Shown here: one piece after another, positions 44,727 to 56,634 of the stretch
How the letters are laid out: each line of letters starts with the position of its first letter
How positions within the stretch are numbered: the first letter of the stretch is position 1
Source: Croceibacter atlanticus HTCC2559
Lineage (GTDB): Bacteria > Bacteroidota > Bacteroidia > Flavobacteriales > Flavobacteriaceae
Direction of reading: 5' to 3'
Length of the DNA: 64,000 nt
Assembly: GCF_000196315.1 (NCBI RefSeq)
Contig: NC_014230.1
Span: 248,001-312,000, forward strand
Program-made: the position numbers and the translations under genes
Notes under the pieces: model-generated
The model's input: the letters and a program-made list of their open reading frames with translations, nothing else
The model's database searches: none
Told to the model about the DNA's origin: nothing

Positions 44727-47700
44727 TTAGTTTCCAAAATTGTAACGCAAAGTTATACCACCTCTAATTGTTGTCTGCGGAAATGCAGTAGAAATTTCAT
44801 AGGTAGAAAAACTATGATCGTAATAGAACAATGCTGTTAAATTCTTAGTAAGCGCATAGTCTGTTGTAAAATTAATAGTCCAGATGTTTTGACCAGCTGT
44901 TGTTTGGCTATTATCTAAATCTAAGTATCGTATAATAGTCTTATTACGTCTGTATGAAATATCTGCCTTAAAGTTAAGGTCACTACTTAGTATACGGCGT
45001 TTACCGGCAACTCTAGTAGCTATTTTTAAATCTTTAATTCTGTAACCTAGTCCTACAATATATTCGTTTCCGCTAATTTCTGTAAGAAGATTGTTATCAA
45101 AACTTAATGATAGTGCTCTATCTTTTCTAATTTCTGCTAAAATCTTGATAGAGTTATTTGTTTCCATATCTATCTTGACAAGTGGACTAAATGCTTCTGT
45201 AATATTCACATTAGAAAATAATGTCCTGTTCTTAAAGTTTCCGGCTTGGTCACGATTATTATCTCCAAATGGATTATTTGTATCAAAATCTATATTAGTC
45301 TGGAATTGACTCAAAGTATAAACAGAATTGTACGCGTGATTTAATGAAAAACGTTTAAAGTTATCCTTAAACCATTTTAATCGCATAAGGCCAGTATACT
45401 TAATTGTCCAGTTTGGAAGTGGCGTATCTCTAAATGCACCTAAACTTACACTATTTACATCTTTACCAGAATAAGCCGACAAGAATGCTGGTAGTAGAAC
45501 AGCTTGATTACCTCTACCATAACCACTTGGGAAACCATTCTCATCTACATCTGTAGGGTCTTGACCATTTTGTGCTGCTAATCGTCTTGCTACAACTAAT
45601 CGGTTTTCTCTAAAAGTATCAAATGCTTCAGATGAATCTTGGTCACTTTGTGAAAATGCTGTGGCAATTAATACTGTTGATATACTAAAGTTTCCGAAGG
45701 TATTTGGCGTAAGGGAATTGTATTGATAATCTCCAATGCCACTTCCAGTAACCCTATAGTTTTCTTGAAAAGTTTCAGAATAATTTCTGGCAGCGTTTAA
45801 GTCTATTTTTAGATCTGGCAATAAATCTACTGTAGCCTGAATATTTAGCTCTCTATTTTCAACTTCTTGATATTGCTGATTAAACTGGTCGTATAATGTA
45901 AGCCAACCACGTCTTGCTGCTTCTTCGCGCACATCTCTTTGGCTACCTAATGTAAACCCTACAGTTGGTCTTACAGAACCTATAAATCCTACTGTTGGAG
46001 TATATCCAGGCAAGAATGTACCTTGACGCTCGATATAAGACACCTGCAATTTCTTAACAGCTGTAAGCAGACCTATTCCTGTATTAATAGCTTTATCTGC
46101 GCCACTTAGTTTATTAGAAGGCGTATTATCTTGGTTGCCTTGAGCAGCTAATCTAGGTGTGCTTGTTTGGCCTTGTCGTAAATCTCTCCTATTGGTAGAT
46201 GTTCGTCTTGCATTAGTTTTTTTCTGTTTCTTTTTAAGACCTACATAATTATAAAGTCTTTGTAGATCTAAAGTCGAGTTTAACTCGTGCTTCATAGAGT
46301 TTTGAACAGTATTTCCTAATCTTGGAATTCCTTGATCTTGTAGGTTGTTAAAAATTTCTGAACCACGTTGCCATTGGTAAGAACTTTCATAACTATACGT
46401 AGACTTCACAAACTCCAGCAATGGTATCTTATTTAGAGGCAACTCATAATTAAGCTGAAGATTTTGAGTATGTATGTTAGGAGTTCCTGTTTCAAAGAAA
46501 CCATCCCATAGTCCTATAGTTTGATCTTGTGTGAGATCATCATTCACATAATTTCTAACAACAAAATTATTTCCTGTAGTATAATTAAAGTTTAAAGACT
46601 TAGAGAGTTTCCAATTAAGTGCAAATTGCCAATCGTACAAATAATTACGTTGGTATAATTGCGGAATAATATTTCCTTCTCCCAAAAACGACCTGAAACG
46701 CTGTCTGTTATATTGTCGTTGTATATTAGATCCTAAAGAAATACTTGTAGGTAAAGGATTAAAGTTAAAATCTTTAATTGGCTTAAAGTAAGCACTGCTA
46801 TCTAAAACAGCAATTTTCTTAAATGGCTCTATTGTAACTTCTGGAACAGCATACTCATAAGTGGCGCCTACCCTTACATTTTGATCTATAGACTCTTCTA
46901 TCTCAAAATCCCTATGATCTGTTTGATTGTATGTGCCAGAAAGGGTAAAATTTTCAATATCATAAGGCATAGGTGTTTTTGGCTCTGCACCTGGTTCTGT
47001 AGAGACTACTCTGTTTTTTCTTAACCCAATTATACTTACACTTTGTCTTCTGGTATAATCTTCTGCACGCTCTTTAATTGCATCTGCTGTTTGAGAATCT
47101 TGAGCAGCATCTATCCTATCATCTAACTCTAGGTCTAAAAATTCTGGATCGTATTGAGGTGTAATTAACTCTTCTCCTCTGGTGTAATTAAATGGTATTT
47201 GAACTCCCCAATTTTTAGGTAACAATTGCCCTACACTTACATTGGTTGTAACATCATAACTTTGTACGTCTTCACGACTACGTTGGTTAGGGCCTTGCTC
47301 TATACTACCAAACCCTACAGTGCTTCGTCTACCTGTGGCAGAAACATTCATGAAGTCTGCTACGTTGGCATCCATATTTACTACAGCAGCCCAACCTCCT
47401 TCATTTTTAAGACCAGATAACCTTAATTCATTAAACCATACTTGGCCAGAAGTTTCGTCTAAATTATTGTCATTTGTATTTTTTACACCTAACATAATAA
47501 CCCTAACGTTACCAAAACTCGGGTTACCTTTGATACCTACTCTTAGCTCACCAGAAACATTATCTAAAGATACTTCTCCATTTTCATTAAAGAAATTTAA
47601 ATCTGTCTGGGCAAATTGATCACTACCTAAAACAGTAGCCTTTACAGTTTGTAATAAATCTAATGGTAATTGAAGTTCATTTTCTGACGGCCAAATTTCT

Positions 47701-50700
47701 GCAGCATTTGTAGCATTTGGTGTTGTTACTTTTAATGGAATCTCAACTTGATAGAAGTTGTCTGTAAAATCTAATCCCATTCTAATGAAAGCTACCATTT
47801 CATCATCCTCCAATGGTGTTTCGTTTGGTAAAGACTCTGCATGAAGAAACATTTGAAGTTTTTCATACTGCCTCATATCTACCTGGAAGTTTTTATAAAC
47901 AGCTCTAGAATCATTAGGTTTTAATCCTGAAACAGTTAATGCTAAAGATTGCTCATCTTCTAAAACCGACTGGTTATTGTTTACAAACTCTTCTCTAATT
48001 ACACCTGGTGGCGGCTCATAATTAGAAGTCATTTCTTCTGAAACTGAGGTAACTTCAAATAAGGCATCATCTGTTGTAGGGTTATTACCATCTGGTTGTA
48101 TTGCTACATTATACCTTCTGTAATCTCCTCTAACTAAATCTAATGTTGCAAATCTTAAATGAATGTTTTCTTGAAAGTCCTGTAAGAACATTCTCATGAA
48201 ACGTACAGATCTTAAGTCTCCAATACCACCAACAACCTCTCTTAAAGGATCGTTTGAATCTTGCGGAAATTGCAATGGCACTCTAAACTGCACCCAACGT
48301 GTTGGTAACGTACCTCCATCAACTGTATTTACATCTAATTCCCTAACGTCTGTCACAAACTCATTTGTATCTGGAGACATCTGGTTTGGTGCAATTGGGA
48401 CATTTAACTGCAAGTAGCTGTCTATAGTGTTCATCGTGTTGTCTCGATTCACATCTTCAACTGTTGGGAACGTTGTGTTTCCTCTATTATCCTGAGACAC
48501 ATCTGTTGGAGAGTTTCCTTGTGTACCATTATATTGTCTGTAACGCTCAGTAATACTACCTTGAGCATTCAAAAAATAATTGTAATTATCGTTTGAAGGA
48601 TCTGCAAGACCTGCAAAATCTCCAAATCTTGAAGCTTCTTCCGCATCATCTAAACCATCAAAACCTACATCTTGATTAACACGTGCTTGTCCTTCTGTAT
48701 CAAAAGCATATACTAAAGATTGGTTTTGTGGTACTTTTCCAAAAGCTGTAGATTGGGTTTGTGCTGTACCGCCATCTTCTGGCAAACCATTCTCATATTG
48801 TTTTCTTCCATCCTTAAGTACATCTTCAGAAATACTACCTAAGTTAAATGATATTGTACCACCAGTACTTCCTGCGTTTTCATCGTAAATAAATGGATCT
48901 AGTAACCAAAATTCTATATACTCTACATTAGATTGTTCAAAGTTTGTGTTTGTAATTTGGCGTGTAATTCCTCCAAAATTTTGTTCTGGGTTTGGTAATG
49001 TGTTTGTACCATTGGCTCCGGTTGCATAGTTGTATTGACCACGCTCTTCTGGATAAAATGCAATATCCATAGGAAACAACACTTGAGGTTGCCCTTGAAC
49101 AATAGTTGTTTCCGGAAAGATTTCATCAATAAAAACACGACGGGTTTTATAATCTGAAAGATCTGCATCTGACACACCATCTGGACGCTGGTTACTATAA
49201 AAGATAGGATCTACTGTATACCAGTTTATTCTTGCGCGACGATCATTTACACGTAAATCTCCATTTCCGAAACCACCATCAAAACCATTTGGTCCTGTAG
49301 GAACACTTGACAATTCCCAAGATAATGGAGTTAATATTGAAATAGAGGTTTGTGACGCTTCAAAATCGTCTACATAGGTTACCGTTTCTCCTCTAAAATT
49401 GTCTCCACTTGGTGAGCCTGGTTGTAAATAAGCGAACTCTCCACGTATTGAAAAGTTAGACTCTACCTCTGTATCAATATTAGGTAAATGGTTTGCAAAG
49501 CGTGTTAACCAAGGTACTTCTGTAGAGTAATTAATATTGAAACCATAAATTGAATTATTTATAGGTTCATAACCATAGTTGGCTTTTTGCGTTATTGGTC
49601 TCTCATTTAAATTAAGGTATGTACCACCAATTAAGAAGTTTTCATTAAAACGGTGTTCAACATTTAATCCAGTAAAACGTTTAGTTTGTTGTCCGAATAA
49701 TGCATTACTTTCTGTTGAAATCTGAATAGGCACATCTGATGCTAGTAAAGATTCATCTAGTATTTGAACGCGACCAAATTGGTAATTCACTACATAATCT
49801 ACTCCTTCTTGAAGTACACGACCACCAGCAGTTACTGTTACAGAACCTTGTGGTATATTAAAACCACCAATTGGAATACCGTCTACTCCACTAGATTTGT
49901 AGCGTCCTTTAAGTTGGAATTTATTTTTTTCTGCAGATTCTTGTTCTGCTTGTATTTTAGTTGTGGTATAAAGTTTCTTAAATACGTATTCTCTTTGGTT
50001 AGAGTTATAAGTTAGCAACTCATTATCAGAGCCATCCATTTCATCATCATAATCTTCTGAAGGATTTAATCTTAGCTTGTTAAACAAGTATTCTCCAAAC
50101 GGTTCTGTACTTGTAAATATGATTCTACCATTTTGTGGATCTATTGTTAACCCTGGCACATAATCAAAAAAGCCATCACCTTCCAAAACAGGATCATTGT
50201 AGGCATTAAGTTTATCAAGGTTTAAAACGCGTAATAATGTTGTTTGTTCAACATCATCTGGAAGCGGATCTGCACCTACAGATTGTATATAGTTTAATGG
50301 TTGTGGATCTGTATATAATATATTGAATCTAAAATCTTCAGCAGAAACATCAAACGCATCTAAGCTGTAAATGTTTTTCATCATTAAGTCCCAAATAGGT
50401 TCGTTAACATTAGTTATAGGACTTTTAAGCATTTTTACAACAAGCGTCTGGTTAACTATGGCAGACATGTTTGGTGGTAAAGCAGCATCATCTATACCAT
50501 CATTATTAGCATCTTGACCATTGGTTTGGTCTACATCACTTGCGTCATTAATACCATCGCCATCTGTATCTTGGCCATTATCATTAGTCCCATCACCATC
50601 AACATCTGCATCTACACTATCTAAAATACCATCTAAATCTGTATCTGGGTTAGATGCAGTTGCCTCTACACCATCATTTGCAAATTCACCAACTTGAAAT

Positions 50701-52118
50701 ACCTGGCCGCCAACTGTATATTGAAAAGCAACACCTAAAATTTCATCATTACTCAATCTTTGGTTAAGAGATATATAACCTAATTGAGTATTTATAGTAT
50801 ACTCGTTATTCTGTAATTGTCTTGCATTTTCTAAAACGCCGTAATCTCTTCCTTCTGTAACTTGGGTGCCAAAACCTTGACCTATAGTAGCTACATCTCT
50901 AATTTGATTGTTTAAGATAGATTGTTGTTGAGGATTACCAATACCAAAAGGGTTAAAGTCGTTATTTTCATTATCGGGAAAAGAGCCTGGCGCTTCATTA
51001 ACGAAACCTGCTGGCTGGTTATCTAACCCAATATTATTTTGATCTGACTCACCAATATCCTGTATTGCAACAATGTTCCTTGCATCTACTAAAGATTGCG
51101 TGTTGTTTGTCCTGTTAGTTACCCAAACTTGTATTCTTGTAATCTGAACGTTTGAGTTTATAAATGGATAGTTTGCTAAAGATCTATCATATGTATCCCT
51201 AAAGTAATGGGAAAGGAAAAAGTGTTTGTTCTCATCATAATCTAAGATAAACTTTTCGAAATCCTGTACGGCATCACCACCTTCAACATTTACTGTGTTA
51301 CGTTCAGAATTCTGCTCAGAGTAAACACCAGTAATAGTCGTCTTACCAAATTGCATTTCAACCTTTGCTCCAAATAAACTTTGTGCACCTTGTATAAGAG
51401 AACTGTTTAACGGCAAACTCACATTACCGATCTCAATTTTTCTTACAATATCATCTTCTGTTGGAGTATACTCTAACTTAATTTGATTTTGAAAATCGAA
51501 ACTAGCTTCTGTATCATAATTTGCTGTTACCTGAAGCCTCTTTCCTACTTTACCAAGCAAACTAAGACTTATACGTTGGTCAAAATCGAATGTTAGGTTA
51601 CTCCTGTTTCTTGGTGAAAAAGACGGATTGTCTTGTTTTGTATAAAGCACACCCAAATCTACCTCGACCGTACCTGTTGGGATAACCTCTATTTCTCTGC
51701 CTCCAAAAACACTTTCAAAAAAGTTATTGTTTACATAAAAGTTAGGCAGTAAGTTTTTTTGTTCTTCTTCCGTTCCTTCTTTCTTTCCACTTAAAGCATC
51801 AGATTTTTCATTGAAATACTTTCGCATTTCTTCTTGAAATATTAAACGTTGATACTCATCTGGCGTTAAGATTAAGGGATAAGAGATATTAAACTCTCCA
51901 AGTTTTTGAGTGTACACATAACGATCTAAATCTACATCGTAAGTGTATTTGTTTAAGATACTATTGGGGTCTGAAAGTTCTATTTTTCCTAAGGAGTATC
52001 CCGTACTAGTGGAGTCTTGTTCTGTTTCTTCTTGTGCAGTTACAGAGTAAGCACCTAATAAAGCAAATAAAAGGATTGCTGTTTTTAAAGCCGGAATTTT
52101 AAAATAGAAGTTCGCCAA
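44727..52118 (-). CDS. sprA: SprA, outer-membrane translocon of the type IX secretion system
   Basis: 2463 residues. A signal peptide (about 1-28) precedes a very long beta-barrel protein. Visible SprA landmarks are the N-terminal [38 protein letters not shown] near 115, and repeated strand pairs such as [13 protein letters not shown] and [18 protein letters not shown]. It ends in an aromatic strand ([11 protein letters not shown]). SprA forms the 36-stranded pore through which type A and B cargo proteins leave, so it serves the two surface proteins in this window. Between about residues 483 and 544 lies a thrombospondin-type-3-like Asp-rich insertion. It is flanked by ruvA 5 bp upstream and gcvH 29 bp downstream. 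Confidence 0.97.
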   Translation of the reverse strand: MANFYFKIPALKTAILLFALLGAYSVTAQEETEQDSTSTGYSLGKIELSDPNSILNKYTYDVDLDRYVYTQKLGEFNISYPLILTPDEYQRLIFQEEMRKYFNEKSDALSGKKEGTEEEQKNLLPNFYVNNNFFESVFGGREIEVIPTGTVEVDLGVLYTKQDNPSFSPRNRSNLTFDFDQRISLSLLGKVGKRLQVTANYDTEASFDFQNQIKLEYTPTEDDIVRKIEIGNVSLPLNSSLIQGAQSLFGAKVEMQFGKTTITGVYSEQNSERNTVNVEGGDAVQDFEKFILDYDENKHFFLSHYFRDTYDRSLANYPFINSNVQITRIQVWVTNRTNNTQSLVDARNIVAIQDIGESDQNNIGLDNQPAGFVNEAPGSFPDNENNDFNPFGIGNPQQQSILNNQIRDVATIGQGFGTQVTEGRDYGVLENARQLQNNEYTINTQLGYISLNQRLSNDEILGVAFQYTVGGQVFQVGEFANDGVEATASNPDTDLDGILDSVDADVDGDGTNDNGQDTDGDGINDASDVDQTNGQDANNDGIDDAALPPNMSAIVNQTLVVKMLKSPITNVNEPIWDLMMKNIYSLDAFDVSAEDFRFNILYTDPQPLNYIQSVGADPLPDDVEQTTLLRVLNLDKLNAYNDPVLEGDGFFDYVPGLTIDPQNGRIIFTSTEPFGEYLFNKLRLNPSEDYDDEMDGSDNELLTYNSNQREYVFKKLYTTTKIQAEQESAEKNKFQLKGRYKSSGVDGIPIGGFNIPQGSVTVTAGGRVLQEGVDYVVNYQFGRVQILDESLLASDVPIQISTESNALFGQQTKRFTGLNVEHRFNENFLIGGTYLNLNERPITQKANYGYEPINNSIYGFNINYSTEVPWLTRFANHLPNIDTEVESNFSIRGEFAYLQPGSPSGDNFRGETVTYVDDFEASQTSISILTPLSWELSSVPTGPNGFDGGFGNGDLRVNDRRARINWYTVDPIFYSNQRPDGVSDADLSDYKTRRVFIDEIFPETTIVQGQPQVLFPMDIAFYPEERGQYNYATGANGTNTLPNPEQNFGGITRQITNTNFEQSNVEYIEFWLLDPFIYDENAGSTGGTISFNLGSISEDVLKDGRKQYENGLPEDGGTAQTQSTAFGKVPQNQSLVYAFDTEGQARVNQDVGFDGLDDAEEASRFGDFAGLADPSNDNYNYFLNAQGSITERYRQYNGTQGNSPTDVSQDNRGNTTFPTVEDVNRDNTMNTIDSYLQLNVPIAPNQMSPDTNEFVTDVRELDVNTVDGGTLPTRWVQFRVPLQFPQDSNDPLREVVGGIGDLRSVRFMRMFLQDFQENIHLRFATLDLVRGDYRRYNVAIQPDGNNPTTDDALFEVTSVSEEMTSNYEPPPGVIREEFVNNNQSVLEDEQSLALTVSGLKPNDSRAVYKNFQVDMRQYEKLQMFLHAESLPNETPLEDDEMVAFIRMGLDFTDNFYQVEIPLKVTTPNATNAAEIWPSENELQLPLDLLQTVKATVLGSDQFAQTDLNFFNENGEVSLDNVSGELRVGIKGNPSFGNVRVIMLGVKNTNDNNLDETSGQVWFNELRLSGLKNEGGWAAVVNMDANVADFMNVSATGRRSTVGFGSIEQGPNQRSREDVQSYDVTTNVSVGQLLPKNWGVQIPFNYTRGEELITPQYDPEFLDLELDDRIDAAQDSQTADAIKERAEDYTRRQSVSIIGLRKNRVVSTEPGAEPKTPMPYDIENFTLSGTYNQTDHRDFEIEESIDQNVRVGATYEYAVPEVTIEPFKKIAVLDSSAYFKPIKDFNFNPLPTSISLGSNIQRQYNRQRFRSFLGEGNIIPQLYQRNYLYDWQFALNWKLSKSLNFNYTTGNNFVVRNYVNDDLTQDQTIGLWDGFFETGTPNIHTQNLQLNYELPLNKIPLLEFVKSTYSYESSYQWQRGSEIFNNLQDQGIPRLGNTVQNSMKHELNSTLDLQRLYNYVGLKKKQKKTNARRTSTNRRDLRQGQTSTPRLAAQGNQDNTPSNKLSGADKAINTGIGLLTAVKKLQVSYIERQGTFLPGYTPTVGFIGSVRPTVGFTLGSQRDVREEAARRGWLTLYDQFNQQYQEVENRELNIQATVDLLPDLKIDLNAARNYSETFQENYRVTGSGIGDYQYNSLTPNTFGNFSISTVLIATAFSQSDQDSSEAFDTFRENRLVVARRLAAQNGQDPTDVDENGFPSGYGRGNQAVLLPAFLSAYSGKDVNSVSLGAFRDTPLPNWTIKYTGLMRLKWFKDNFKRFSLNHAYNSVYTLSQFQTNIDFDTNNPFGDNNRDQAGNFKNRTLFSNVNITEAFSPLVKIDMETNNSIKILAEIRKDRALSLSFDNNLLTEISGNEYIVGLGYRIKDLKIATRVAGKRRILSSDLNFKADISYRRNKTIIRYLDLDNSQTTAGQNIWTINFTTDYALTKNLTALFYYDHSFSTYEISTAFPQTTIRGGITLRYNFGN

Positions 52119-52123
52119 TTCGC

Positions 52124-52705
52124 CTAAAGTTTTTTAAGTGCTAGTTTGATGATAGTTTCAACGGAAGCTTCTGGATCTGTTTTGAGTATTCCTGCCACGA
52201 CTTTGTCGCTTTGTTTCCTCGTATATCCTAAGGTTTCTAAAGCAGATAACGCTTCTTCTTTTTGAGTATTGCCTTGGGATGGCAAAACTTCATCTAAGCC
52301 TACAACATTAAGTATCTTATCCTTAAGATCTATAATAACACGTTGCGCAGTCTTTAACCCTATTCCTTTAACAGATTGTATAGTTGCAACATCTCCTTGA
52401 GATATTGCTTCTGTAACTTGTTGCGGAGTTAGTGATGACAACATTGTTCTTGCAGTACTTGCACCAATACCCGAAACACCTATTAATAATCTAAAAACTT
52501 CTCGCTCTGCTTTTTCTGCAAAGCCAAATAATGTATGCGCATCTTCTCTTACTTGTAGGTGAGTAAAAATCTTTACGCATTCTTCATTTTTAATAAGGCC
52601 AAAAGTGTGCAATGAAATATTTACAAAATAGCCGACGCCACCACAATCTACAATAATGTTTGTAGGGTTTTTCTCTATTAATTGACCAGCTAGTTGGGTT
52701 ATCAT
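52124..52705 (-). CDS. ruvA: Holliday junction branch migration protein RuvA
   Basis: 193 residues. The N-terminal OB-fold starts MITQLAGQLIEKNPTNIIVD. Two helix-hairpin-helix motifs follow (RLLIGVSGIGASTARTMLSS and IQSVKGIGLKTAQRVIIDLK), and the C-terminal domain that contacts RuvB starts EALSALETLGY. RuvA binds four-way junctions. The gene leads the ruvA-sprA-gcvH-vanZ run and has a strong promoter immediately upstream. Confidence 0.97.
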   Translation of the reverse strand: MITQLAGQLIEKNPTNIIVDCGGVGYFVNISLHTFGLIKNEECVKIFTHLQVREDAHTLFGFAEKAEREVFRLLIGVSGIGASTARTMLSSLTPQQVTEAISQGDVATIQSVKGIGLKTAQRVIIDLKDKILNVVGLDEVLPSQGNTQKEEALSALETLGYTRKQSDKVVAGILKTDPEASVETIIKLALKKL

Positions 52706-52727
52706 TTGAACTGAAGACTTAGACTGC

Positions 52728-52757
52728 CAAATGTAGCAAATTTATTAAGATCGCAAA
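52728..52757 (-). promoter_or_regulatory. Promoter of ruvA-sprA-gcvH
   Basis: On the minus strand TTTG (52754-52757), an 18-base spacer and TACATTTG (52728-52735) match the Bacteroidota -33 / -7 consensus exactly. The transcript would start about 16 bases before the ruvA ATG. With only 5 bp between ruvA and sprA, this is the likely promoter of the T9SS pore. Confidence 0.68.
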
Positions 52758-52775
52758 ACGTAATGTCTCAGCTAA

Positions 52776-55076
52776 TTATTGGATTTCTAATTTCATTTGT
52801 TGGCGTTTTTGCTTATCCTGAGCATCAACAATTGCAACAGCAGCCATATTTACCATTTCCTCTACACTTGCTCCAAGTTGAATAACGTGTGCAGGTTTTT
52901 CTAACCCCATCATAATTGGGCCTATTGAATCTTCACCAGTAAGCTCCTTTATTAACTTATAGGTTCCGTTTGCTGAGTCCAGCGTTGGATAAATTAATGT
53001 GTTTACTTTCCTATTGGATAATTTAGAGAATGGAAACTTTTCCTCTCTCATTTTTCTATTAAGAGCAAAATCTACTTGCAATTCTCCATCTACAATTACA
53101 TCGGGAGCTACTTTATGAAGCAAATCAACAGCTTCTCTAACTTTGGTAGCGTGTGCATCTTTTGAAGAGCCAAAATTGGCATATGAAACCATTGCTATAA
53201 TAGCTTCCATCCCAAACATTTTTACAGTATGGTTTGTCATTTGAGCTATTTTAGCTAAATCTTTAGCTGTAGGATCTATATTTATTGATGTGTCACTAAT
53301 AAAAATTGGGCCTTTAGAGGTGTTCATTAAGTTACACGTGGCAACTTTGGTTACTCCTTTAAGCTTACCAATTATTTCTAAAATTGGCTTCACCACAGTA
53401 GGATACGCTCTAGAGTATCCAGAAAGCATAGCATCTGCATCTCCTAACTGAACCATCATGGCAGCAAAATAATTTCGTTCTCTCAATAGCTTTTGAGCGT
53501 CGTAGAGTGTAACCCCTTTTCTTTGTCTAGCCTTCCAGAATTGGTTGGCATAATTTTCTAGGTGACCTTTCTCTTCATCTGACTTTGGGTCTATAATGGT
53601 AACCTCTTCAGAATCAAAATCTAACTCGATCATTAATTCCTTAATAACTTCTCGGCGTCCCAGAAGAATAGGAATACCCATTCCTTCATCATGAACAATC
53701 TGTGCAGCCTTAAGTACATCTAGATGATCTGCTTCTGCAAAAACAATGCGTTTAGGATTCATTTTAGCACGGTTATGAAGCAACCTTGTAACCTTATTAT
53801 CGTTACCCATACGATCATAAAGTTCGTCTTCATATTTCTGCCAATCTAAAATTTCTTTTCTGGCTACTCCACTTTTAATAGCTGCTTTTGCTACTGCTGG
53901 CGGAACTTGTGCAATAAGTCTTGGGTCAAATGGTTTTGGTATTATATAATCTCTCCCAAAGTTTAGACGCGTTTCTCCGTAGGCTATATTAACTTGCTCC
54001 GGAACTGGCTCCTTAGCTAATTTAGCCAAAGACTTTACCGCTGCCATTTTCATTTCCTCATTAATTTTAGTAGCCCTAACATCTAAAGCGCCACGAAATA
54101 TAAATGGGAAGCCTAATACATTATTAACCTGATTAGGATGATCACTACGTCCTGTAGCCATAATGATATCTTTGCGTGCACTTATAGCCAGATCATAATC
54201 TATTTCTGGATTTGGATTAGCCATAGCAAATACAATAGGATCATTAGCCATAGATTTTATCATCTCTGGAGATACTATATTTCCTACTGAAAGCCCCAAA
54301 AAGACATCTGCATTAACAAATGCTTCGGCTAAAGAACCGTACATTTTTTTAGAACAGAATTTTTCTTGCTGTATTGTTATATCGCCTCTTTCAGAGTGGA
54401 GTAATCCATTAGAGTCAAATACAGACATGTTTTCTGGTTTTGCCCCTAATAACAAGTATAAATTAAGGCATGCAATTGCAGCTGATCCAGCACCTGATAC
54501 CACAAACTTTACATCTTCAATCTTCTTGTCTGCTAACTCTAGTGCATTAATTAGAGCTGCTGCAGATATAATTGCTGTACCGTGTTGATCGTCATGCATC
54601 ACAGGAATATCCAGCTCTTCCTTAAGTCTTCGTTCTATCTCAAAAGCCTCTGGTGCTTTTATGTCTTCTAGATTAATACCACCAAATGTTGGCGCTATAT
54701 TCTTTACTGTTTCAACAAAAGCATCGACATCTTTAGTGTCTACCTCTATGTCAAAAACATCTATGTCTGCAAAAATTTTAAACAATAGCCCTTTACCTTC
54801 CATTACTGGTTTAGAAGCTTCTGGACCTATATCACCTAAACCAAGTACTGCTGTACCATTAGAAATTACAGCTACAAGATTACCTTTGGTGGTATATCTG
54901 TATACGTTTTCCTTATCTTTTTCTATCTCTAAACAAGGCTCTGCAACTCCAGGCGAATATGCCAAGGCAAGGTCTCGTTGAGATGAATATTTTTTTGTAG
55001 GGACAACCTTTATCTTACCAGGTGTTGGTTTGGCGTGATATACTAAGGCTTCTCTTCGTTTGCTTTCTTTAGACAT
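52776..55076 (-). CDS. maeB: NADP-dependent malic enzyme with phosphotransacetylase-like domain
   Basis: 766 residues, the length of MaeB-type fusions. The N-terminal malic enzyme domain shows [32 protein letters not shown] and [20 protein letters not shown]. The NAD(P)-binding domain follows ([20 protein letters not shown]). The C-terminal third (about 430-766) is a phosphotransacetylase-like domain ([17 protein letters not shown]) that in MaeB enzymes is regulatory, not catalytic. It converts malate to pyruvate with NADPH formation. It stands upstream of ruvA, 70 bp away. Confidence 0.95.
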   Translation of the reverse strand: MSKESKRREALVYHAKPTPGKIKVVPTKKYSSQRDLALAYSPGVAEPCLEIEKDKENVYRYTTKGNLVAVISNGTAVLGLGDIGPEASKPVMEGKGLLFKIFADIDVFDIEVDTKDVDAFVETVKNIAPTFGGINLEDIKAPEAFEIERRLKEELDIPVMHDDQHGTAIISAAALINALELADKKIEDVKFVVSGAGSAAIACLNLYLLLGAKPENMSVFDSNGLLHSERGDITIQQEKFCSKKMYGSLAEAFVNADVFLGLSVGNIVSPEMIKSMANDPIVFAMANPNPEIDYDLAISARKDIIMATGRSDHPNQVNNVLGFPFIFRGALDVRATKINEEMKMAAVKSLAKLAKEPVPEQVNIAYGETRLNFGRDYIIPKPFDPRLIAQVPPAVAKAAIKSGVARKEILDWQKYEDELYDRMGNDNKVTRLLHNRAKMNPKRIVFAEADHLDVLKAAQIVHDEGMGIPILLGRREVIKELMIELDFDSEEVTIIDPKSDEEKGHLENYANQFWKARQRKGVTLYDAQKLLRERNYFAAMMVQLGDADAMLSGYSRAYPTVVKPILEIIGKLKGVTKVATCNLMNTSKGPIFISDTSINIDPTAKDLAKIAQMTNHTVKMFGMEAIIAMVSYANFGSSKDAHATKVREAVDLLHKVAPDVIVDGELQVDFALNRKMREEKFPFSKLSNRKVNTLIYPTLDSANGTYKLIKELTGEDSIGPIMMGLEKPAHVIQLGASVEEMVNMAAVAIVDAQDKQKRQQMKLEIQ

Positions 55077-55118
55077 GGGCTATTGGTGTTGAATAAAATA
55101 AGTATTTATACTCTATTA

Positions 55119-55148
55119 CAAATGTAACAACCTTAATTGACGAAGAAA
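55119..55148 (-). promoter_or_regulatory. Candidate maeB promoter
   Basis: The minus strand reads TTTC (55145-55148), 18 bases, then TACATTTG (55119-55126). The -7 element is identical to the one before ruvA, and the -33 element has one mismatch. The leader would be about 35 bases. Confidence 0.42.
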
Positions 55149-55175
55149 ATTAAAGCTTGAAATATGTTTGGTTAT

Positions 55176-55607
55176 TTATGAGGTGCTCTCAAGTTTCCAA
55201 TCTAAGTATCTATGCAAGTCACTTTCTATCCAACCTAAACCAATTGAAAGTACTGTAATGTCATCTAAATACCCTAATCCAGGAATAAAGTCTGGCACAA
55301 TATCCATAGGGTTTAATACGTATAGCAAGGAGAATGCTATAGTTGCAATTGTATACCAAGGCACTTGTTTATACTTGCCACTTGAAGAATCTTTTATAAG
55401 AGCCAACATTAACCTACCAAGCTCCACATATTTTTTTAAAGAAGCACTACCAGACAGTTTCTTATTAATGGCTTCTTCTTTATCTATAACAACTTCAACA
55501 TCTTCTGCACTAACCTCAGAAACATCTTCTTTCATTTTATCTTCTGTAACAACATCATCAATAAAGTCTTCTGAAGTCTTCTCTTTAAATTTATCCCAAA
55601 TACTCAT
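55176..55607 (-). CDS. YkvA/DUF1232 family protein
   Basis: 143 residues. After a charged N-terminal half, the DUF1232 core is clear: LALIKDSSSGKYKQVPWYTI, then FSLLYVLNPMDIVPDFIPGL and YLDDITVLSIGL. It is a short membrane-associated helical hairpin domain. The family is widespread with no settled function. It is separated from maeB by 99 bp and reads the same way. Confidence 0.88.
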   Translation of the reverse strand: MSIWDKFKEKTSEDFIDDVVTEDKMKEDVSEVSAEDVEVVIDKEEAINKKLSGSASLKKYVELGRLMLALIKDSSSGKYKQVPWYTIATIAFSLLYVLNPMDIVPDFIPGLGYLDDITVLSIGLGWIESDLHRYLDWKLESTS

Positions 55608-55698
55608 ATCTTTCTTTTTCTTGAAAATTACGAGTTTTTTACATCAACTATATTTAAAGTTTTGTTATTTATGTATAAGAATAAATTAAAGTTTAGTC

Positions 55699-56634
55699 TT
55701 AATGTAATAAGCTTGAAAGAATATTAATGTTATTTGGCAGTCTTCCTACATGCTGAAGTTTTAACGCAGATAAACTTTGTGCTACATCTAAACTTTTTGA
55801 TAGTGAAAAATTCTTTATATAAGAAAATAAAAAGCCAGACCAAAAGGCATCTCCAGCACCAGTAGCATCTTTAACCTCCTTGATTTCTTTTGCAGGCTTA
55901 ATAATAGACGGTTGTCCATTTTGTGAGACAATTACTCCGTCCTTTCCTAATGTCAGGCAGATAAGATCGACACCATAATCGTGTATTTTTTGCAATGCTT
56001 CTTCAATTGTTATTGTAACTCCAAAAAGTCTAGAAATATCATCTTGGCTAATTTTGACTAAAGGATTTTTTGAAAAATATTTTCCCAACACTTTTATAGC
56101 TTCACTACGATCTGGCCAGATTTTTTCTGAATAATTTACATCTATACTAAGCTTACAATTAAATCTTAATGCTTTTTTTGCCGCATTAAGAATTGTCTTT
56201 TGTGCAGGGTTTCTACTTAGTGAAAAACTAGTTGTATGAAATAACTTTGCTTGTTCAAGAATATGATCTGGAATCTGAGCATCAATAATTTCTGAATCTG
56301 CAGATAAGTAAGGTATAAACTCTGGTGTACCAGAAGTTCTAGAAATAAATATGGAGCTTGTTGGCTTACTCTCATCTTTTCTAATTAGAGCAGTATTTAC
56401 CTGAACTTCATTTAATCGTTCTAAAATATAATCTCCTAAACCATCCTTACCTATCGTTGCAATTAATGTTGCGTTTAGCCCTAATCTTGCCATATTCATA
56501 GCGACATTTGTTGGTGAACCTCCAATATATCTATGATAATCTTTAGTTAAAGAAAGACTCACATCTGGTTGATGTCCTATAAAATCTACCAAGGCTTCAC
56601 CAATACATAAAATATCAATTTTTTTATTTTCCAT
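55699..56634 (-). CDS. PfkB-family carbohydrate kinase (fructokinase-like)
   Basis: 311 residues of the ribokinase/PfkB fold. The start ILCIGEALVDFIG, the substrate motif GGSPTNVAMNMARLG and the catalytic anion-hole motif DATGAGDAFWSGFLFS (Asp is the base) are intact. The family phosphorylates fructose and related sugars with ATP. It overlaps the glycoside hydrolase gene in TAATG and closes the sugar operon, so a product of that hydrolase, fructose if the substrate is sucrose, is its likely substrate. Confidence 0.9.
   Translation of the reverse strand: MENKKIDILCIGEALVDFIGHQPDVSLSLTKDYHRYIGGSPTNVAMNMARLGLNATLIATIGKDGLGDYILERLNEVQVNTALIRKDESKPTSSIFISRTSGTPEFIPYLSADSEIIDAQIPDHILEQAKLFHTTSFSLSRNPAQKTILNAAKKALRFNCKLSIDVNYSEKIWPDRSEAIKVLGKYFSKNPLVKISQDDISRLFGVTITIEEALQKIHDYGVDLICLTLGKDGVIVSQNGQPSIIKPAKEIKEVKDATGAGDAFWSGFLFSYIKNFSLSKSLDVAQSLSALKLQHVGRLPNNINILSSLLH

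Noticed and set aside
55168-55689. Plus-strand 173-residue frame over the YkvA gene
   Set aside because: Ser/Thr/Leu-rich antisense shadow. The minus-strand frame has a clear DUF1232 core.
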